The position numbers were made by a program, and so were the translations under genes. A DNA stretch of 64,000 bases from assembly GCA_951804985.1 (NCBI GenBank), contig OX638135.1, forward strand, positions 64,657,639 through 64,721,638, given 5' to 3'. Each line of letters starts with the position of its first letter. The stretch's first letter is position 1. The notes below the pieces were generated by a model, which saw only the letters and a program-made list of their open reading frames with translations, was not told the origin of the DNA and ran no database searches. Source of the stretch: Dryomyza anilis. Taxonomy: Eukaryota > Arthropoda > Insecta > Diptera > Dryomyzidae. Shown piece after piece: positions 31,675 to 42,980 of the stretch.

Positions 31675-33092
31675 ACACTACACAACAGTCAAGGTTATTT
31701 TTGTATTATGTAAAATGACGCCCTTATTCCGAAAAATATTTCTTTGGGTAGGTTTACAAAATATGGGCCAATAACTTTTGGACCGAGCTTTCATAAAGGT
31801 AGTCACATATATTTGCAAATATCTCGCGTTCTAAATAACACATATGATCAAATGGTATATCGAATGAAAGTTAATTGAATATCGAATAAACATTTCTTAG
31901 AACATTTTTAAATTGGTTTATTAGTTAGAGAACTCGAAAGGAGAACTTAAAAAAATACGTTTTTTCAACAAAAATTTAAGAAAAAATTCATTTAAAAAAT
32001 GGAAAAAAAAATCGAGAAAGTTCACACTATTTCGAAGAAATTGAGTTATAAATGACAAAATTATATGGGTAACATTTGAGGATAAAAAAAGTTATGTGAA
32101 AGCAATATAATTGAGTGCTATACAAATAGGCATAAAAATAAAAAATGTGAGCAGATCACGATATTTTTTGAGCACCTATTAATAGATGATTTCTTGTAAT
32201 TAATTTTATAACTTTATCTTTAATTCTTAACGAGAAATGTGATCCTAAAAAGTAAACCCATATTTCGTAGTGGATGTAGTAGATTACGTTGACTAAATCG
32301 ACTCATTTTCGAACTTCGAATTACTATTCTACTAAAATACATTGAAAATAAATTTTACATCATTCGGAATAGCAGTTTTAAAGTTATCGTGTATAGGCGG
32401 ACAGAGACGGTCATATCTAAATCGACTCGGAAAGTGATGTTGACCAAGAAAATATATACTTTTTCATACCAGCCACTCCTACTAAGAGGCTCTTAAATAT
32501 CCTCACATATATTTTATAACTTGTAACCCATGGGTATTGGGTATAAACATATTATGCGATTTTTTTTAGTTAATACCCAATTGTAATGCTTTCACATGAT
32601 TTTTTCTGTTCTCAAAACGTATCCATAGATTTATTTTATTTTTACATAATTTTCTTTAAAAATGTACTGGCTAATTTTGCAATATTACAAACTGTGCATC
32701 ATCTTGCATTTTCAATTTTTCGCCGTTTTTTAAATGCATTTTTTAATAAAATTTTGGTCTACAAAATTTACATTTTTCGAGTTCTTCTGTAGAGTTTTCT
32801 TAAACCAGTAAGCCAATTCCAAACTATTTTAAGAAATGTTTATTGAATATTTAATTATTTTTCATACGATATAACAATTGCTTTTATGGGTTTTATTAAA
32901 CGCGAAATATTTACAAATATATGTGACCACCTTTTTGAAAGCTCAGTGCAAAAATTATTGCCCGAAATATCGTAAACCTATCCGTCGAAAATTTTTTAAT
33001 TCATATATTCAAATTCTGCGAGTCAATTTTAATAATACAAAAATAATGGAATTTACTGCGCACATTTTTTTGCTCATTTTGTTGTGTAGTGT
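31675..33092. mobile_element. Fold-back element H, copy H1 (hosts A7)
   Basis: Inverted ends ACACTACACAACA and TGTTGTGTAGTGT. The arms (31675-32060 and 32580-33092) are mutually inverted, for example CTTTCATAAAGGTAGTCACA against TGTGACCACCTTTTTGAAAG. Copy H2 at 58684-59547 has the same structure without A7. No coding capacity. Confidence 0.8.
32103..32546 (+). mobile_element. Divergent DINE-like subfamily A copy (A7)
   Basis: It matches A copies loosely: GCAGATCACGATATTTTTTG, TAAATCGACTCATTTTCGAA, AAGAAAATATATACTTTTTC, CATACCAGCCACTCCTACTA and an end TGGGTATTGGGTATAAAC. The higher divergence implies an older insertion than A3 or A5. Confidence 0.7.
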
Positions 33093-33094
33093 TA

Positions 33095-33320
33095 TTAATT
33101 TATATTAAAAGTAACATTTTTCTTTTTTGATGGTATTGTATTGGTGTTATGTGTGTCATGTATGTTATCAAGGTGTGCGGGTTTGAGTAAGTCAATAGAT
33201 ACCTTTCGTAAAATATTTCCGTATTGTATTTGAAAACTCTTTCCGTCCCAAGACGTGATAAAGAATGTAGTTTTCGGAAAACGGTTTGACGCATTGGTGG
33301 TGGAAGGTAAGGTCAAAAGT
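33095..33320 (-). pseudogene. Gypsy-2 integrase C-terminal tail
   Basis: It contains FFITSWDGKSFQIQ, then RKVSIDLLKPAHL, the VSIDRLKPA-type motif that ends many gypsy integrases. The zinc-binding and DDE catalytic parts that should precede it are missing between here and RNase H. Confidence 0.8.
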
Positions 33321-34250
33321 TTAAAAAGAAACATCGCACCAAATTTTGAGCTTGAAAACGGCTATGTCAATAAGTTTGATGTTAAATTTAGAATTTGGTA
33401 CAGAAACATTTTGTTGCAGCGTACTATCACTATTTGGTTCATTATGCAGTGTATTCATGTTAATTTCATTTGAAGTGATTTCGTCAATTTCCGAAATACG
33501 AAATAGTACAATATATTGAATGTCGTTCGTGAATTGTGCGATGAAATCCAAATATCTTGTCTGTCTATGTGAACGTTCTACTTTATAATTTATAACAAAA
33601 GTGAGGGGTTTATGGACCGTATATACTGTAAATGTCCGTCCGTCCAAAAAATTTCGAAAATGTTTTACAGCTGAATAAATTACAAGAAGTTTGTGGTCAA
33701 ATGTAGAGTATTTTATCTCTGCTTGTGAAAGTTTTTTTGAAAAGTAAGGTAAAGGTTCAATACAGTTATTAATTGCATTTGGATGGCTTAATATTTAAAC
33801 CATATTCTGCTAAACGACTGAAAACTGTACGCAGATGTTCTATGTGTTGTGTGTTATTATCACTTGCAACTAATATGTCATCGACGTAAGTGAAAATGAA
33901 ATCAAGACCGATAAATACCTCGTTGATGAATTTTTTGAAAGATTTGAACACCATTTTTTAATTCAAAAAGCATTTTGATGAATTCAAACATGCCAAAAGG
34001 AGTGGTTATAGCTGTTATGGGAATGTCCTCTTTAGCCATAGGAATCTGGTGGTACGCACGAACTAGATCAATTTTGGGAAAATATAGATTTGTTGCGTAA
34101 ATCTATATTTAGATCATGCAGGTGAGGAAGGTGATATAGATCGGAGAGTGTGATACAATTTTACCTCCTATAATACCCACAAAGTCTCCTATTATTTTTT
34201 GTACCAAATGTAAAGGAGATACAGTGGCTAAACAAGATGGTCTGCAATTT
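33321..34250 (-). pseudogene. Gypsy-2 reverse transcriptase and RNase H
   Basis: RT: SPLHLVQK near 34220, [28 protein letters not shown], then FTYVDDILVAS near 33890 (catalytic YVDD) and LNIKPSKC. RNase H and connection: PYFSKKLSQAEIKYSTFD, GRTFTVYTVHKPLTFV (the usual catalytic Asp of TDHKPL is Val here) and RYLDFIAQF. The frame is broken at least near 33960 and around 34090-34150. Confidence 0.85.
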
Positions 34251-34444
34251 TAACTAAATACTCGAATTCGGTTTTGCTATTTTATGCCTTTAGGGATCAA
34301 ATCTACGTGGTTTTGAATAAGGCAATATTTCCTGAGTTTCGATTCTGTGAACTGTACTGTGTTTGACAGGTTTTGTATGATCAGGCTGTGTAGTAATAGA
34401 GAGAAACTCTTTAAGAAGATCTGAAAATTAATTTTCAGGACATT

Positions 34445-34830
34445 TTATTTTAAGTGAGGATATCTCACAGAAACCAGATATACCATGAAAAACTTATTTT
34501 GTAAAAGAATTATTGATTTGGTAATTTTTAATATCAAATATGATGCCAAGAAAATTTGCACCAATAATGGGTGTAGAAACGTCTGCCAAAATGAAAGGAA
34601 GTTCAAAATCTCTGCGTAGACCTCGGTCAATTTTAAATAATTTAGAGCCAAATGTTTAGATGCATGTTCCATTTGCATCAGTTAATGAAAGGTCCAAAAC
34701 GCGTTTTGGACTTTTAAATTTATAAGCAGGGATAACTGAAACAATCGCTCCTGTATCAATGAGGAATTTAAGTCGATTAATCTTGTTGAAAATAAATAGG
34801 CGACGACTGAACATAAATTGGTCTCAGTAT
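34445..34830 (-). pseudogene. Gypsy-2 aspartic protease
   Basis: The active-site motif FLIDTGAIVSVIP near 34770 is followed by LTDANGTCI, FKIDRGLRRDFELPF, ILADVSTPIIGANFL and GIIFDIKN. The DTGA catalytic core and the IIGANFL C-terminal motif are intact in sequence. One in-frame stop follows NGTCI. Confidence 0.85.
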
Positions 34831-34859
34831 CCGTCACCAAGACTTTTTATTTTAAATTT

Positions 34860-35690
34860 TCTGAAATGTTATTATTATTAAAATTACATGGAGGTGTACA
34901 TTTTTTAGCATTTGTTCGAAATTTAAAATGATACCAGCAAAAACGATGTTGCGGAGTTGCGAATTTTGTCTCCTGGAAGAGTTCCTCAGCGATCTAAATT
35001 GTGTTATTTCTATGGATCTAGATCTGCTTCCGCAAGTTCCAGTGATAACTTGTTCAAGTTTTGACACATCATCGTGATTAGTTGTACAAGGTTCTGCATT
35101 ACTTGTTGAAGATAATGATGTTCAGATGCTGAAAATGAACTTACAGCAGCTACTTGTGGTCGATTTGCAACTTCGTAGATTCTATCGGCATGAAGTGGTT
35201 TAATGAATTTGGATTTGTTGAGGCAATTTCGTCAACAATAATTTATTTAGCAACTCACGACCAATTATTAATATCGAACCGGCTAAACAACTCATATCGC
35301 GATAGAAATCAGATGGTTTTCTATCGCCAATCTGTTTATCTGAGAATATTTGTTCGAGGCGACTTTCGTCGCTCAGAGAAAAACGTTCGAAAATAGTTTT
35401 CTTATTTGTTGGATGTAGTTGGATTTTGTTTAACATCAACCACTTTAGTAACAATTTCTTTTGGAAGTGCAATTATTACATTTTGAAATATGACAGTATC
35501 GTCATTAACTTTTTTCAAAGCGAAGTCCACTTGTTAAAATCATGCTTCTGGAGACGAATTCCAAAATTGTGGTATCAATAATAAAGTCGGGTCTACATTT
35601 ATGGAACGGTCGATAGGTAAATCGGTTTGCTGCATGTTCGATGTTTGTGTTGATGATTGTGGTAAGTTATCAGAGTTCGTTTCGGTGAAT
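34860..35690 (-). pseudogene. gag: Gypsy-2 Gag
   Basis: Landmarks on the minus strand: PQFWNSSPEA (near 35550), VIIALPKEIVTKVVD, RFSLSDESRLEQIFSDKQIG, DRKPSDFYRDM, LLTKLPQQIQIH and, further on, CWYHFKFRTNAKKCTPPC. The PxFW...P start and the GDRKPS motif are typical of this gypsy clade. It would form the capsid of the retrotransposon particle. Stops and frame changes separate the N-terminal, central and knuckle parts. Confidence 0.85.
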
Positions 35691-35700
35691 TAACGTGTGA

Positions 35701-36151
35701 GAACCATAATGTAATTTTATAAAATAATTAAAAAAATATATTTGCGAAATTAATTATGAGAAAAAGAAAAGTTTAGAGGTAACAGGAGGGAGGGCTTTAC
35801 AATAGTGAATATATTTACAAGAAATAATAGTTATTGTGTAATTTAATGACTAAAATCCTTAAATGACGTAGATATAAAGCGTGGATGCAAATGTCTTCTT
35901 TTTGTTGACTTGACCAAAATTCTGAATGCTTGGGACTGCGGTTCCAATTATTGGGTTTCCTGATATCACGAGTTTTCTATGTTTAATAACTTGTTGTAGC
36001 TCGACCCATATAAAATGATGGTAGTTATCACAGCTAAACAATAATATATTGCGTAATGTTGTAAATTATCATTAGTTTTTAATTTAAAGATATAAAATCG
36101 TCGCGTTTCTTAATAACTTGTTGTATTTATAATTGTATATATAAGTTCGCG
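35701..36151. other. AT-rich region upstream of gypsy-2 gag
   Basis: Expected position of the gypsy-2 leader and LTR on the minus strand, but no LTR terminus, primer-binding site or second copy is recognisable. Confidence 0.4.
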
Positions 36152-36884
36152 CACAGAAAAAAAATTGTTCATTAATGGAATGAACGCCGTTAATTGTGAT
36201 ACCATTTATAATATATATTGAAAAAATCATTCTATTTATGAACTATTCTTCGTATATACGAATCGCACAATTTGATATAATAAACGCGTTCATATTTGTT
36301 ATGAATTGCGTTCATTAAGCTTTTCATATTTTGGCGCAAAGCAGCGCAGCCTCCACGTCACGTGCAATTCAGCCGAGCATAAAGGCGATACTGAAAAATA
36401 AAAAATCAGTTCACAAAAAGGAGCATCGAAGATACAACACAAAGTAGGTAGGAGGTATTTGAGTATTTGTGTATAATCATATGTGTGCTGCTGCGATTTT
36501 GACCATTCTATAAATAGATATTTTTATGTGAGTACTCGTAGCGACGCGTCGGTACTCGATGATAGCAGATACAGTTATTAGTTTTTTATGCGTATGTCAT
36601 TTTGTACTTATAAAGCAAATAAAATAAAGTAGTTAAAAATGAAATATATTAAAATAAAATAAAAAAAAATGTTATATAATAACATAAAAAATAATAATAC
36701 AAGAAAATAAAAAAAATAGTTTATTTTTATTTTTAAATAGTTTAAAGTACATAAATGTCATGATTTTTTTTCATTACGGTTTTATTAAGGATTCATAAAT
36801 TGGATGAATTTCGTCATTAGTTAAGTAATAATGAAAAATTCATAAAATTGATGAACAAATTCATAAATAGTATTAACTTTTCAG
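36152..36884 (+). mobile_element. Family I element, copy I2
   Basis: It starts CACAGAAAAAAAATTGTTCA, shares GCAGCCTCCACGTCACGTGC and the GACGCGTC block with I1, and ends ATTCATAAATAGTATTAACT before its right TIR becomes unrecognisable. It lacks J. Confidence 0.8.
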
Positions 36885-37070
36885 TTAAATTTTGTTTTCA
36901 AATGAATAATTAATTGTACATTTTGAAAATATACAAAATTATTTTTAAATACGAAATACAAAGTTGTTAACGTTATAAAGTAGATAAACTGTGATACTAC
37001 ATATACATTGAATTATATAAGGTTAGGATAAGATCAGGAAGCCTGATGAGGAAATCTGATCAAATCTGAT

Positions 37071-37891
37071 TTGTTCATCAATTTTATGAATTTTTAATTA
37101 TTACTCAACCAAATTGATCCAATTTATGAATCGTTAATAAAACCGTAATGAATAAGTTCATAATATTGAATAACGCTTTCACAATATTTATGAATAAATT
37201 CATGTATTTATTAACATTAAACTGTTTAAAAAAAAACTATTTTTTTTATTTTCTTGAATTTATTTTTTTTTAACTACTTACATTTTATTTTATATCTACT
37301 CTTGCTGTTGCTGCCTATTGTTGTTGTTTGTTGTTGCGTGATGTTAAGTACCTGCGGCGCACGTTTCTTTGGAGTTGTAAACATCAAATGATACGATTCG
37401 GCCTATTTGTACGAAATGACATATGAATAATAAAAACTAAGAATTGTATATGCTATCATCGACTATCGACGCGTCACGACGAGTTGTCAAAATAATCACT
37501 GCGCATCATGCGGCATGACGCATCAGTAAAACAAAAATATCTATTTATAGAATTGTCAAAAGTTGCAGGTCACTCATACTATCATAAACAAATACTCAAA
37601 TACTTACGTACTTTGTGTTGTATTTTCTATGCTCCTTTTTGTGGACTGGTATTTTTATTTTTCAGTACCGCCTTTATGCTCGGCTGAATTGCACGTGACG
37701 TGGAGGCTGCGCTGCATTGCGTCAAAAATTGAATATGAATACCTCAATGAACGCAATTCACAACAATTATTGTTGCGATTCGTATATACGAAGAATAGTT
37801 CATAAATAGAATGATTTTTTCCATATATATATTATAAATGGTGTCTCAATTAACGGCGTTCATACCATTTATGGACAATTTTTTTTCTGTG
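37071..37891 (-). mobile_element. Family I element, copy I3, holds the empty site of J
   Basis: Opposite orientation to I2, from ATTCATAAA-type sequence to the end AATTTTTTTTCTGTG. It keeps the ACTCTTGCTGTTGCTGCC region and GCATGACGCATCAGTAAAAC, the uninterrupted target of J. With I2 it forms a ~180-bp-spaced inverted pair. Confidence 0.8.
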
Positions 37892-38069
37892 TAGCAACTT
37901 GGAATAGCGTCACGTTTTGAATCAGGCACTGATGAAAATCATTGATCATTACCTGTTTGAAATCAGGCTGCTTGATCAGACAATGATCGCATCCTGAACA
38001 AAATTTTCACTCGGATAATTTAATATCTTTTAAATTAATAATTTATTTTTATATTTTCTATTTTCTTAG

Positions 38070-38379
38070 TGATCCGAAAATGGTAACTACAACCACAACA
38101 CATATTGTCAAAACAAGCGATCACAAATTGTCTGATGGCGAGCTCAACGATGAGAAACAGACGCAACCGAATAAGAACGAGTTGATGAGCCTAATGGAGG
38201 AATGCTCGATCGTCAATGATATTGTTGGAACAGTAAATGACAACAAACCTTTGGATCATAGTGCGGATAATAGTGAAGAACAAAGTCTGCAAACGGAGAT
38301 CATTCGAAACGGTGGTGTTAATAAACCAACACACAGCATCTTAGAAACATTTATCAACAACGAAAAACACGAACAATAG
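38070..38379 (+). CDS. Candidate host terminal coding exon (unidentified gene)
   Basis: A pyrimidine-rich tract ending TTTTCTTAG at 38061-38069 is a good 3' splice site, followed by an open frame of about 103 codons to TAG at 38377-38379. The peptide is hydrophilic and acidic: KMVTTTTTHIVKTSDHK, then LMSLMEECSIVNDIVG and a final HSILETFINNEK. Codons use C/G third positions far more than the surroundings. An ATG at 38080 would give 99 residues. TTTTTHIVKT resembles a stretch I associate with the C-terminal domain of protein 4.1/coracle proteins (TTTTTHITKT), but this is one short motif. Upstream exons are not visible here and would lie across TE-filled introns. Confidence 0.6.
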
Positions 38380-39805
38380 GCATCCAATTATGTCCAATAT
38401 AAAAACAAACGAATATTATAACATAATCATACCTTTATCAAAGCAACTATTTTAATTATTTTCAGAGTTAGGAAATGACCGACCAAGTCAGCGCCCAATT
38501 GCCCGACATTTGCTAACGTGCTCCCTGCATCACTTTTTTTTTAAATGGCCGATCTTCAATTTGAAACGTTTTCTGAATGCAGCATTTTTTTTTTTAGTGA
38601 AAATTCTAAACTTTTTTAATTTCAGAGATATTTAAAAATGTGAAAAAGTTGCCTTATTTAAACTTAGTTATCAGAATATCTACATAAAATATAATCAAGT
38701 TGTTGAGTTTTTAATTAGATTGCAATAAAACAATTTCCCATCAGGTTGTTCATAAGTGTCAGATCAGGTTGCCTTTAATAGGATTTAATGGATTGGTTTG
38801 GATTATGTCAAGTGTCCTTTGGTATGTACACATTATCGTATTATGATGAGGGAAATTTGTGACTTTTTTTCTATATATTAACACAGAAAAAATATCGTCA
38901 GTACAACCAAAAAGTTACATCAATATAAAAAGTGAATGGCATATATACAGCGCAAGGGGCTACGTAAACAAATGTTCATGACATTGGATGAATAGTGATG
39001 GCAAGTGCGACCGGGCATTTCCGATTTCTGATAATATTTTGACACGGACGGGTTCCAACACATATGAAAATATTATATTTTATTTAATTTTCTATTTGTA
39101 TTTATTGAAAAACAAAGTTGTTGTACTTGTTTATAATATTCAATTTTAAATAATGTTAAAATACTGTATGTTAATCACCGATTCATGTTATACCATGTAC
39201 TATGAAATAGAAATGTTTTAATATAGTATTGAAATTATTTGTAAAATTCTGTACTTCTAATAGAGTTCATGCTGCGTTATTTTTTCTTGTCTTAATCAAC
39301 CAACATAATCTGGCAAATGCATCCTCACTGACAAGGACTAACAGCATATGTTCATACACATTACGAAATTATTAATGTTATACAATTATTGGAAGTTCAA
39401 TTATTTTTATTTGTGTTTTAGTATTCTAAATAAAACTATTTAATGTTGCTACACACATTTCATTGAAAAATCAAAGTTTTTCTTCCGCGAAAAAATTATA
39501 AGATCGTTACTCGACACTAATTTGTAAACATAACAATTTTAATGCAATTTTTATTAATACATTGTGAATTAATTTAATATTTTATATACGATTTCAGCAC
39601 AGCAATTATGTTGTAACATTTTCAATAAATAAATATTATTTATTATAAGAAAAATTGTAAAAATTACTCGATTTCTTAGTATGTTATTCCGATTGGCATT
39701 CAGAACCTAATCAAGAACTCACACGCCTAGCCTGAAACAACTTCAACCCAAAAGTCGTAGGACCAAATTCGTTTTTTAAGAATATATTTCGGACGTCTCC
39801 TCCGA
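38380..39805 (+). other. Possible 3' UTR and downstream AT-rich DNA
   Basis: It follows the stop of the candidate exon. AATAAA signals occur near 38726, 39430 and 39626. No other frame or TE was recognised. If the exon is real, one of these signals may end its transcript. Confidence 0.45.
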
Positions 39806-39886
39806 GTAGGTGTTATTATGATTGTTAGGATTACCATGATTATAGTTGGTCTAAACCGACTATAAATACCCTACACATATGGGCAT
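39806..39886 (+). mobile_element. DINE-like subfamily B fragment (B5)
   Basis: GTTATTATGATTGTTAGGAT, ATAGTTGGTCTAAACCGACT and AATACCCTACACATATG. The hairpin keeps pairing with changed bases (GTTGGTC...GACCAAC-type). It joins element O at the shared CATATG. Confidence 0.8.
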
Positions 39887-40170
39887 TTCCAGGAAAACGT
39901 CAACCACGACCGAAAAATTCAAAATGCTCAAATCTTTCAAATAACGATGGATTTGTAATCTTAAATATCTGAAAAGAAATTTATATTCCGTTAACGGTAA
40001 CCTATAAACAAATACTCATAAAGTTACGTTACTATGAAATATGTAAATATAACAATAAATATACCAATTTTGAGTAACCAAATTAATTAACTTTAAATAC
40101 ATACAGATACAAAATATTATTTTCCGTTTTTTCTGGTAAGATTAATAATTACACTGTTCACAAGAATTTC
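39880..40170 (+). mobile_element. Element O, partial third copy (O3)
   Basis: TGGGCATTTCCAGGAAAACG, TCAACCACGACCGAAAAATT and AGATACAAAATATTATTTTC match 58412-58700 in the giant inverted structure. Only one terminus is present. Confidence 0.8.
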
Positions 40171-40738
40171 CCACAGAAATTAAACTTATCATTTCAAGTA
40201 GGTTTCGGTCCCCTGATTCTTGCTGCGTACGAATTTTCGATATACGTCGAGATTTTGCAAAAAATGGAATCAAAGTTGCAAAAAAGGCCGTATTTAGTAC
40301 TCCATATCGCAAGTTATCGCACGATTTCGATATGTTGCAGATGCCACCTTTATCACAAAATAATATATGAACCTTGCCCTATGGATAATTAGCAAAAAAA
40401 AATGTGTGTGATTTAGCTGTCAAAATTTCTAAAAAATGTTTTAAACTTTATCCTACTGAAATTTTTTGGAATGTTTTTTTTTAAATTTGTTTATGAAATA
40501 TTTGATTAAAATGGAAGGAATTGACCGCAAAGATATACAATTTCATACTGATATAATGTAGTGGTGCTAGATGCAAAATCGAACAAAATTCTTCGCATCT
40601 GATGTACGCATTTTGGGAAAACATGATAGGGAAAATTGCGCTTCGTAATCTCCTGTTGTGTATTTGATTCGGCAGGCTTTAATGGGTTAACAAAATGTAT
40701 AACATATCCGTCGTCAAGGAACGCTTCTGAGCGACTGA
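40171..40738. other. No gene recognised
   Basis: AT-rich with a somewhat more balanced part at 40200-40370. No splice-site-bounded exon, TE copy or RNA gene was recognised. Confidence 0.45.
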
Positions 40739-41063
40739 ACTGAAATATTTGAAAATTTGACATGAAAAAAAATACGACACCCTACAGCTAGTCTTTATCA
40801 AAATTAAATTTAAAAAATTGTGTGTTGGTTAATATATATTGAAAACTTTATTAAAATGAATGGTTGATATGGTAATTTTGTTCATGGCGAATATGAAGTT
40901 GACCATAAACTAGTATAAACTAAACAAATTTTTTGTATATGACAAGTACTCTCTAACAAAAAACGATAGTTGTTCACTTTTTTATAGTTGGCAATAGATT
41001 ACCTACTATAATAATAGTAAACACCGTCAATTAAACTGAAATTTTTGAAAATTTGACATGAAA
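40739..41063. repeat. Repeat M, the host sequence of element L
   Basis: TGAAAATTTGACATGAAA occurs at about 40745 and 41050. CGACACCCTACAGCTA with TTGAAAACTTTATT occurs at about 40784 and again right of L at 42868-42920. L therefore sits in one of two tandem M copies. Confidence 0.7.
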
Positions 41064-42846
41064 CAGAGTTCGGATTTGCACGCACGCTCACGCCCTTGCC
41101 CTTCTTCCAATGAGAAGTAAATTTGTTTACGCAGACACTGCACTCGGGCATCACATTTTTTTACAACACAACCCGTCGCAACGAGTAATGCTTTTCACTA
41201 TTCTCGGTACCTGCCTCGTGCGGGCTACGAAAATAAATAAATTTAACATGAAATCTTAATCAACATTTTTATTCAAATACATAAATTATTACGAATAAAA
41301 ATATATTCTAAATAAAAAAAACGCAGTGTTTAGAATGCAGCATACTTCCCATATAAATAAAATTCATTTATTATTCAAAACTTTTAAATGAGAAACATAA
41401 TAAATATCAAATTATCAAATTTAGTTTTTTGTTATTCTGCAACAATAATATATTAATTATTCGATGCGACACCACTAATATACATGATAGGCTTCGAAAA
41501 ATAATGTATATTCTCATTTACAGAATTTTTATTACCAATTCTTTATGCAAATTCTATTGACTTACTCATGTACCTACGTAAAATATTTCCAGACTGTATA
41601 ATTTGTTGAAGAACGAAGATATGTAATGAAATCGGTTAATTAAAACCGGGGATACAGAAAATACACAATCTTTTGTTGAAAAATCATAAAAAAAAACATC
41701 TTGTAACATAATTTACTTGTTTTTATTGTTATTTAAAGTAAATTTAATGACCTTTTCAAAATTATTAAAATTTAAACAGAAATAATAAAATTATGATCGA
41801 TAAAAAAAACCTCCTTTAAATAATAAAATTTTTTAACCGAGTCATTCCAAAATCAAATAAACCAAATTTTGGATTTTGGTTAAATTTGGGTATCTGAAAT
41901 GTTTTGGTGAATTTTTTAATTTTATCGGACAACTTTTTAATCTGAAAGTGTAAATTTTTTTGTATGGAATGTAACGTTTTTTTCATTATAAAAGTATATA
42001 AATCAAATTTAAATACATAGTATTGCGTTACTTTTTTCTTAGTTCAAGAGCAATGCTAATAATATAATAGTTTGGCACTACAGTCCTATAAGAACTTAGG
42101 CCGAGCTTTCTCTGTGCGTGTTATATTTGTACTCAAAGAGCAATGATAATAATAATAATTATATTTTTGTTGCAGAATAACAAAAAAACTATATTTGATA
42201 ATTTGTTATTTATTTTGTTTCTTATTCAAAAGTTTTGAATGACAAATAAATTTTGTTTATATGGGAAGTATGCTGCAATTTAAACACAGCGTTTTTATTT
42301 AAAATAGATTTTTACTCGTAATAATTTATGTATTTGAATAAAAATTAAAACAGCGATTAAAAGTGTATTGGAATATTTCTGAACTTTTCTGTATAATTTT
42401 TAATATAAAAACTATTAAAACATAGCGCAGTCTATTATATCAGTGCCGAACTCTTGCGCCACATAAGCATGTCATACAACACCAAAACTAACTGGCTGTG
42501 AAAATTCGCGTGATGCCCGGGGCAGCCTGTTTTCGCTGTTGCACGGAGTTGCCCCGCGAAATAAATACCATAGCACTTGCGCGATATGCTTCTTTATTTT
42601 CTGATCCCACGTCTGCGCGGACTGCAGTTTTAATTTTCGGCCCTTGGCTGCAGCTCGGTTTCTTAATTTTCGTATCCCGCACGAGGCAGGTACCGAGAAT
42701 AGTGAAAAGCATTACTCGTTGCGACGGGTTGTGTTGTAAAAAAAAATGTGATGCCCGAGTGCAGTGCCTGCGTACAACAAATTTGCTGTATTGGATGAAG
42801 AAAAGGGCATGTGCGGGCGCACGCACACGGGCTTTTCCGATCTCTG
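41064..42846. mobile_element. hAT fold-back element L (hosts SINE3)
   Basis: The left end is CAGAGTTCGGATTTGCACGC and the right end on the minus strand is CAGAGATCGGAAAAGC. The flanks share CATGAAA, a near-complete 8-bp duplication. Inverted arms include CACGAGGCAGGTACCGAGAA at 42679 against its inverse at 41200-41225, and GTTGTTATTCTGCAA-type sequence around the centre. Frames at 42488-42893 on both strands arise from the GC-richer right arm and are not supported as genes. Confidence 0.8.
42056..42135 (-). mobile_element. SINE, 5'-truncated third copy (SINE3)
   Basis: TAATAGTTTGGCACTACAGT, CCTATAAGAACTTAGGCCGA, GTGCGTGTTATATTTGTACT: the 3' part of the SINE with a short internal deletion. 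AAGAGCAATG flanks it (42046-42055 and 42136-42145), a 10-bp duplication. 5' truncation is usual for reverse-transcribed insertions. Confidence 0.85.
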
Positions 42847-42980
42847 CATGAAATAAAATAAAAATGCGACACCCTACAGCTACTCCTTATCAAATTTAAA
42901 TATATATTGAAAACTTTATTTAAATGTCCATTTGTTGTTGATGTGTTGTTCCTCTTTTAAAAGGAGCTTGTAAATATATT

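Larger units (their letters stand above)
33095..35700 (-). mobile_element. Ty3/gypsy retrotransposon (gypsy-2), CsRn1-like, internally deleted
   Basis: Minus strand order: Gag (35690-34860), protease (34830-34445), RT (about 34250-33770), RNase H (33770-33321), then directly the extreme C-terminus of integrase (33320-33095). The Gag with a CWYH...KCTPPC knuckle and the protease motifs FLIDTGAIVSVIP and PIIGANFL resemble the CsRn1/Kabuki clade as I know it. The integrase core has been deleted. Frameshifts and stops are frequent, so the copy is dead. LTRs were not recognised. Confidence 0.85.

Noticed and set aside
42488..42893. Overlapping frames of 76-117 codons on both strands
   Set aside because: They fall in the GC-richer right arm of hAT L, whose inverse lies at 41065-41230. 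Frames on both strands and no family match point to composition effects.
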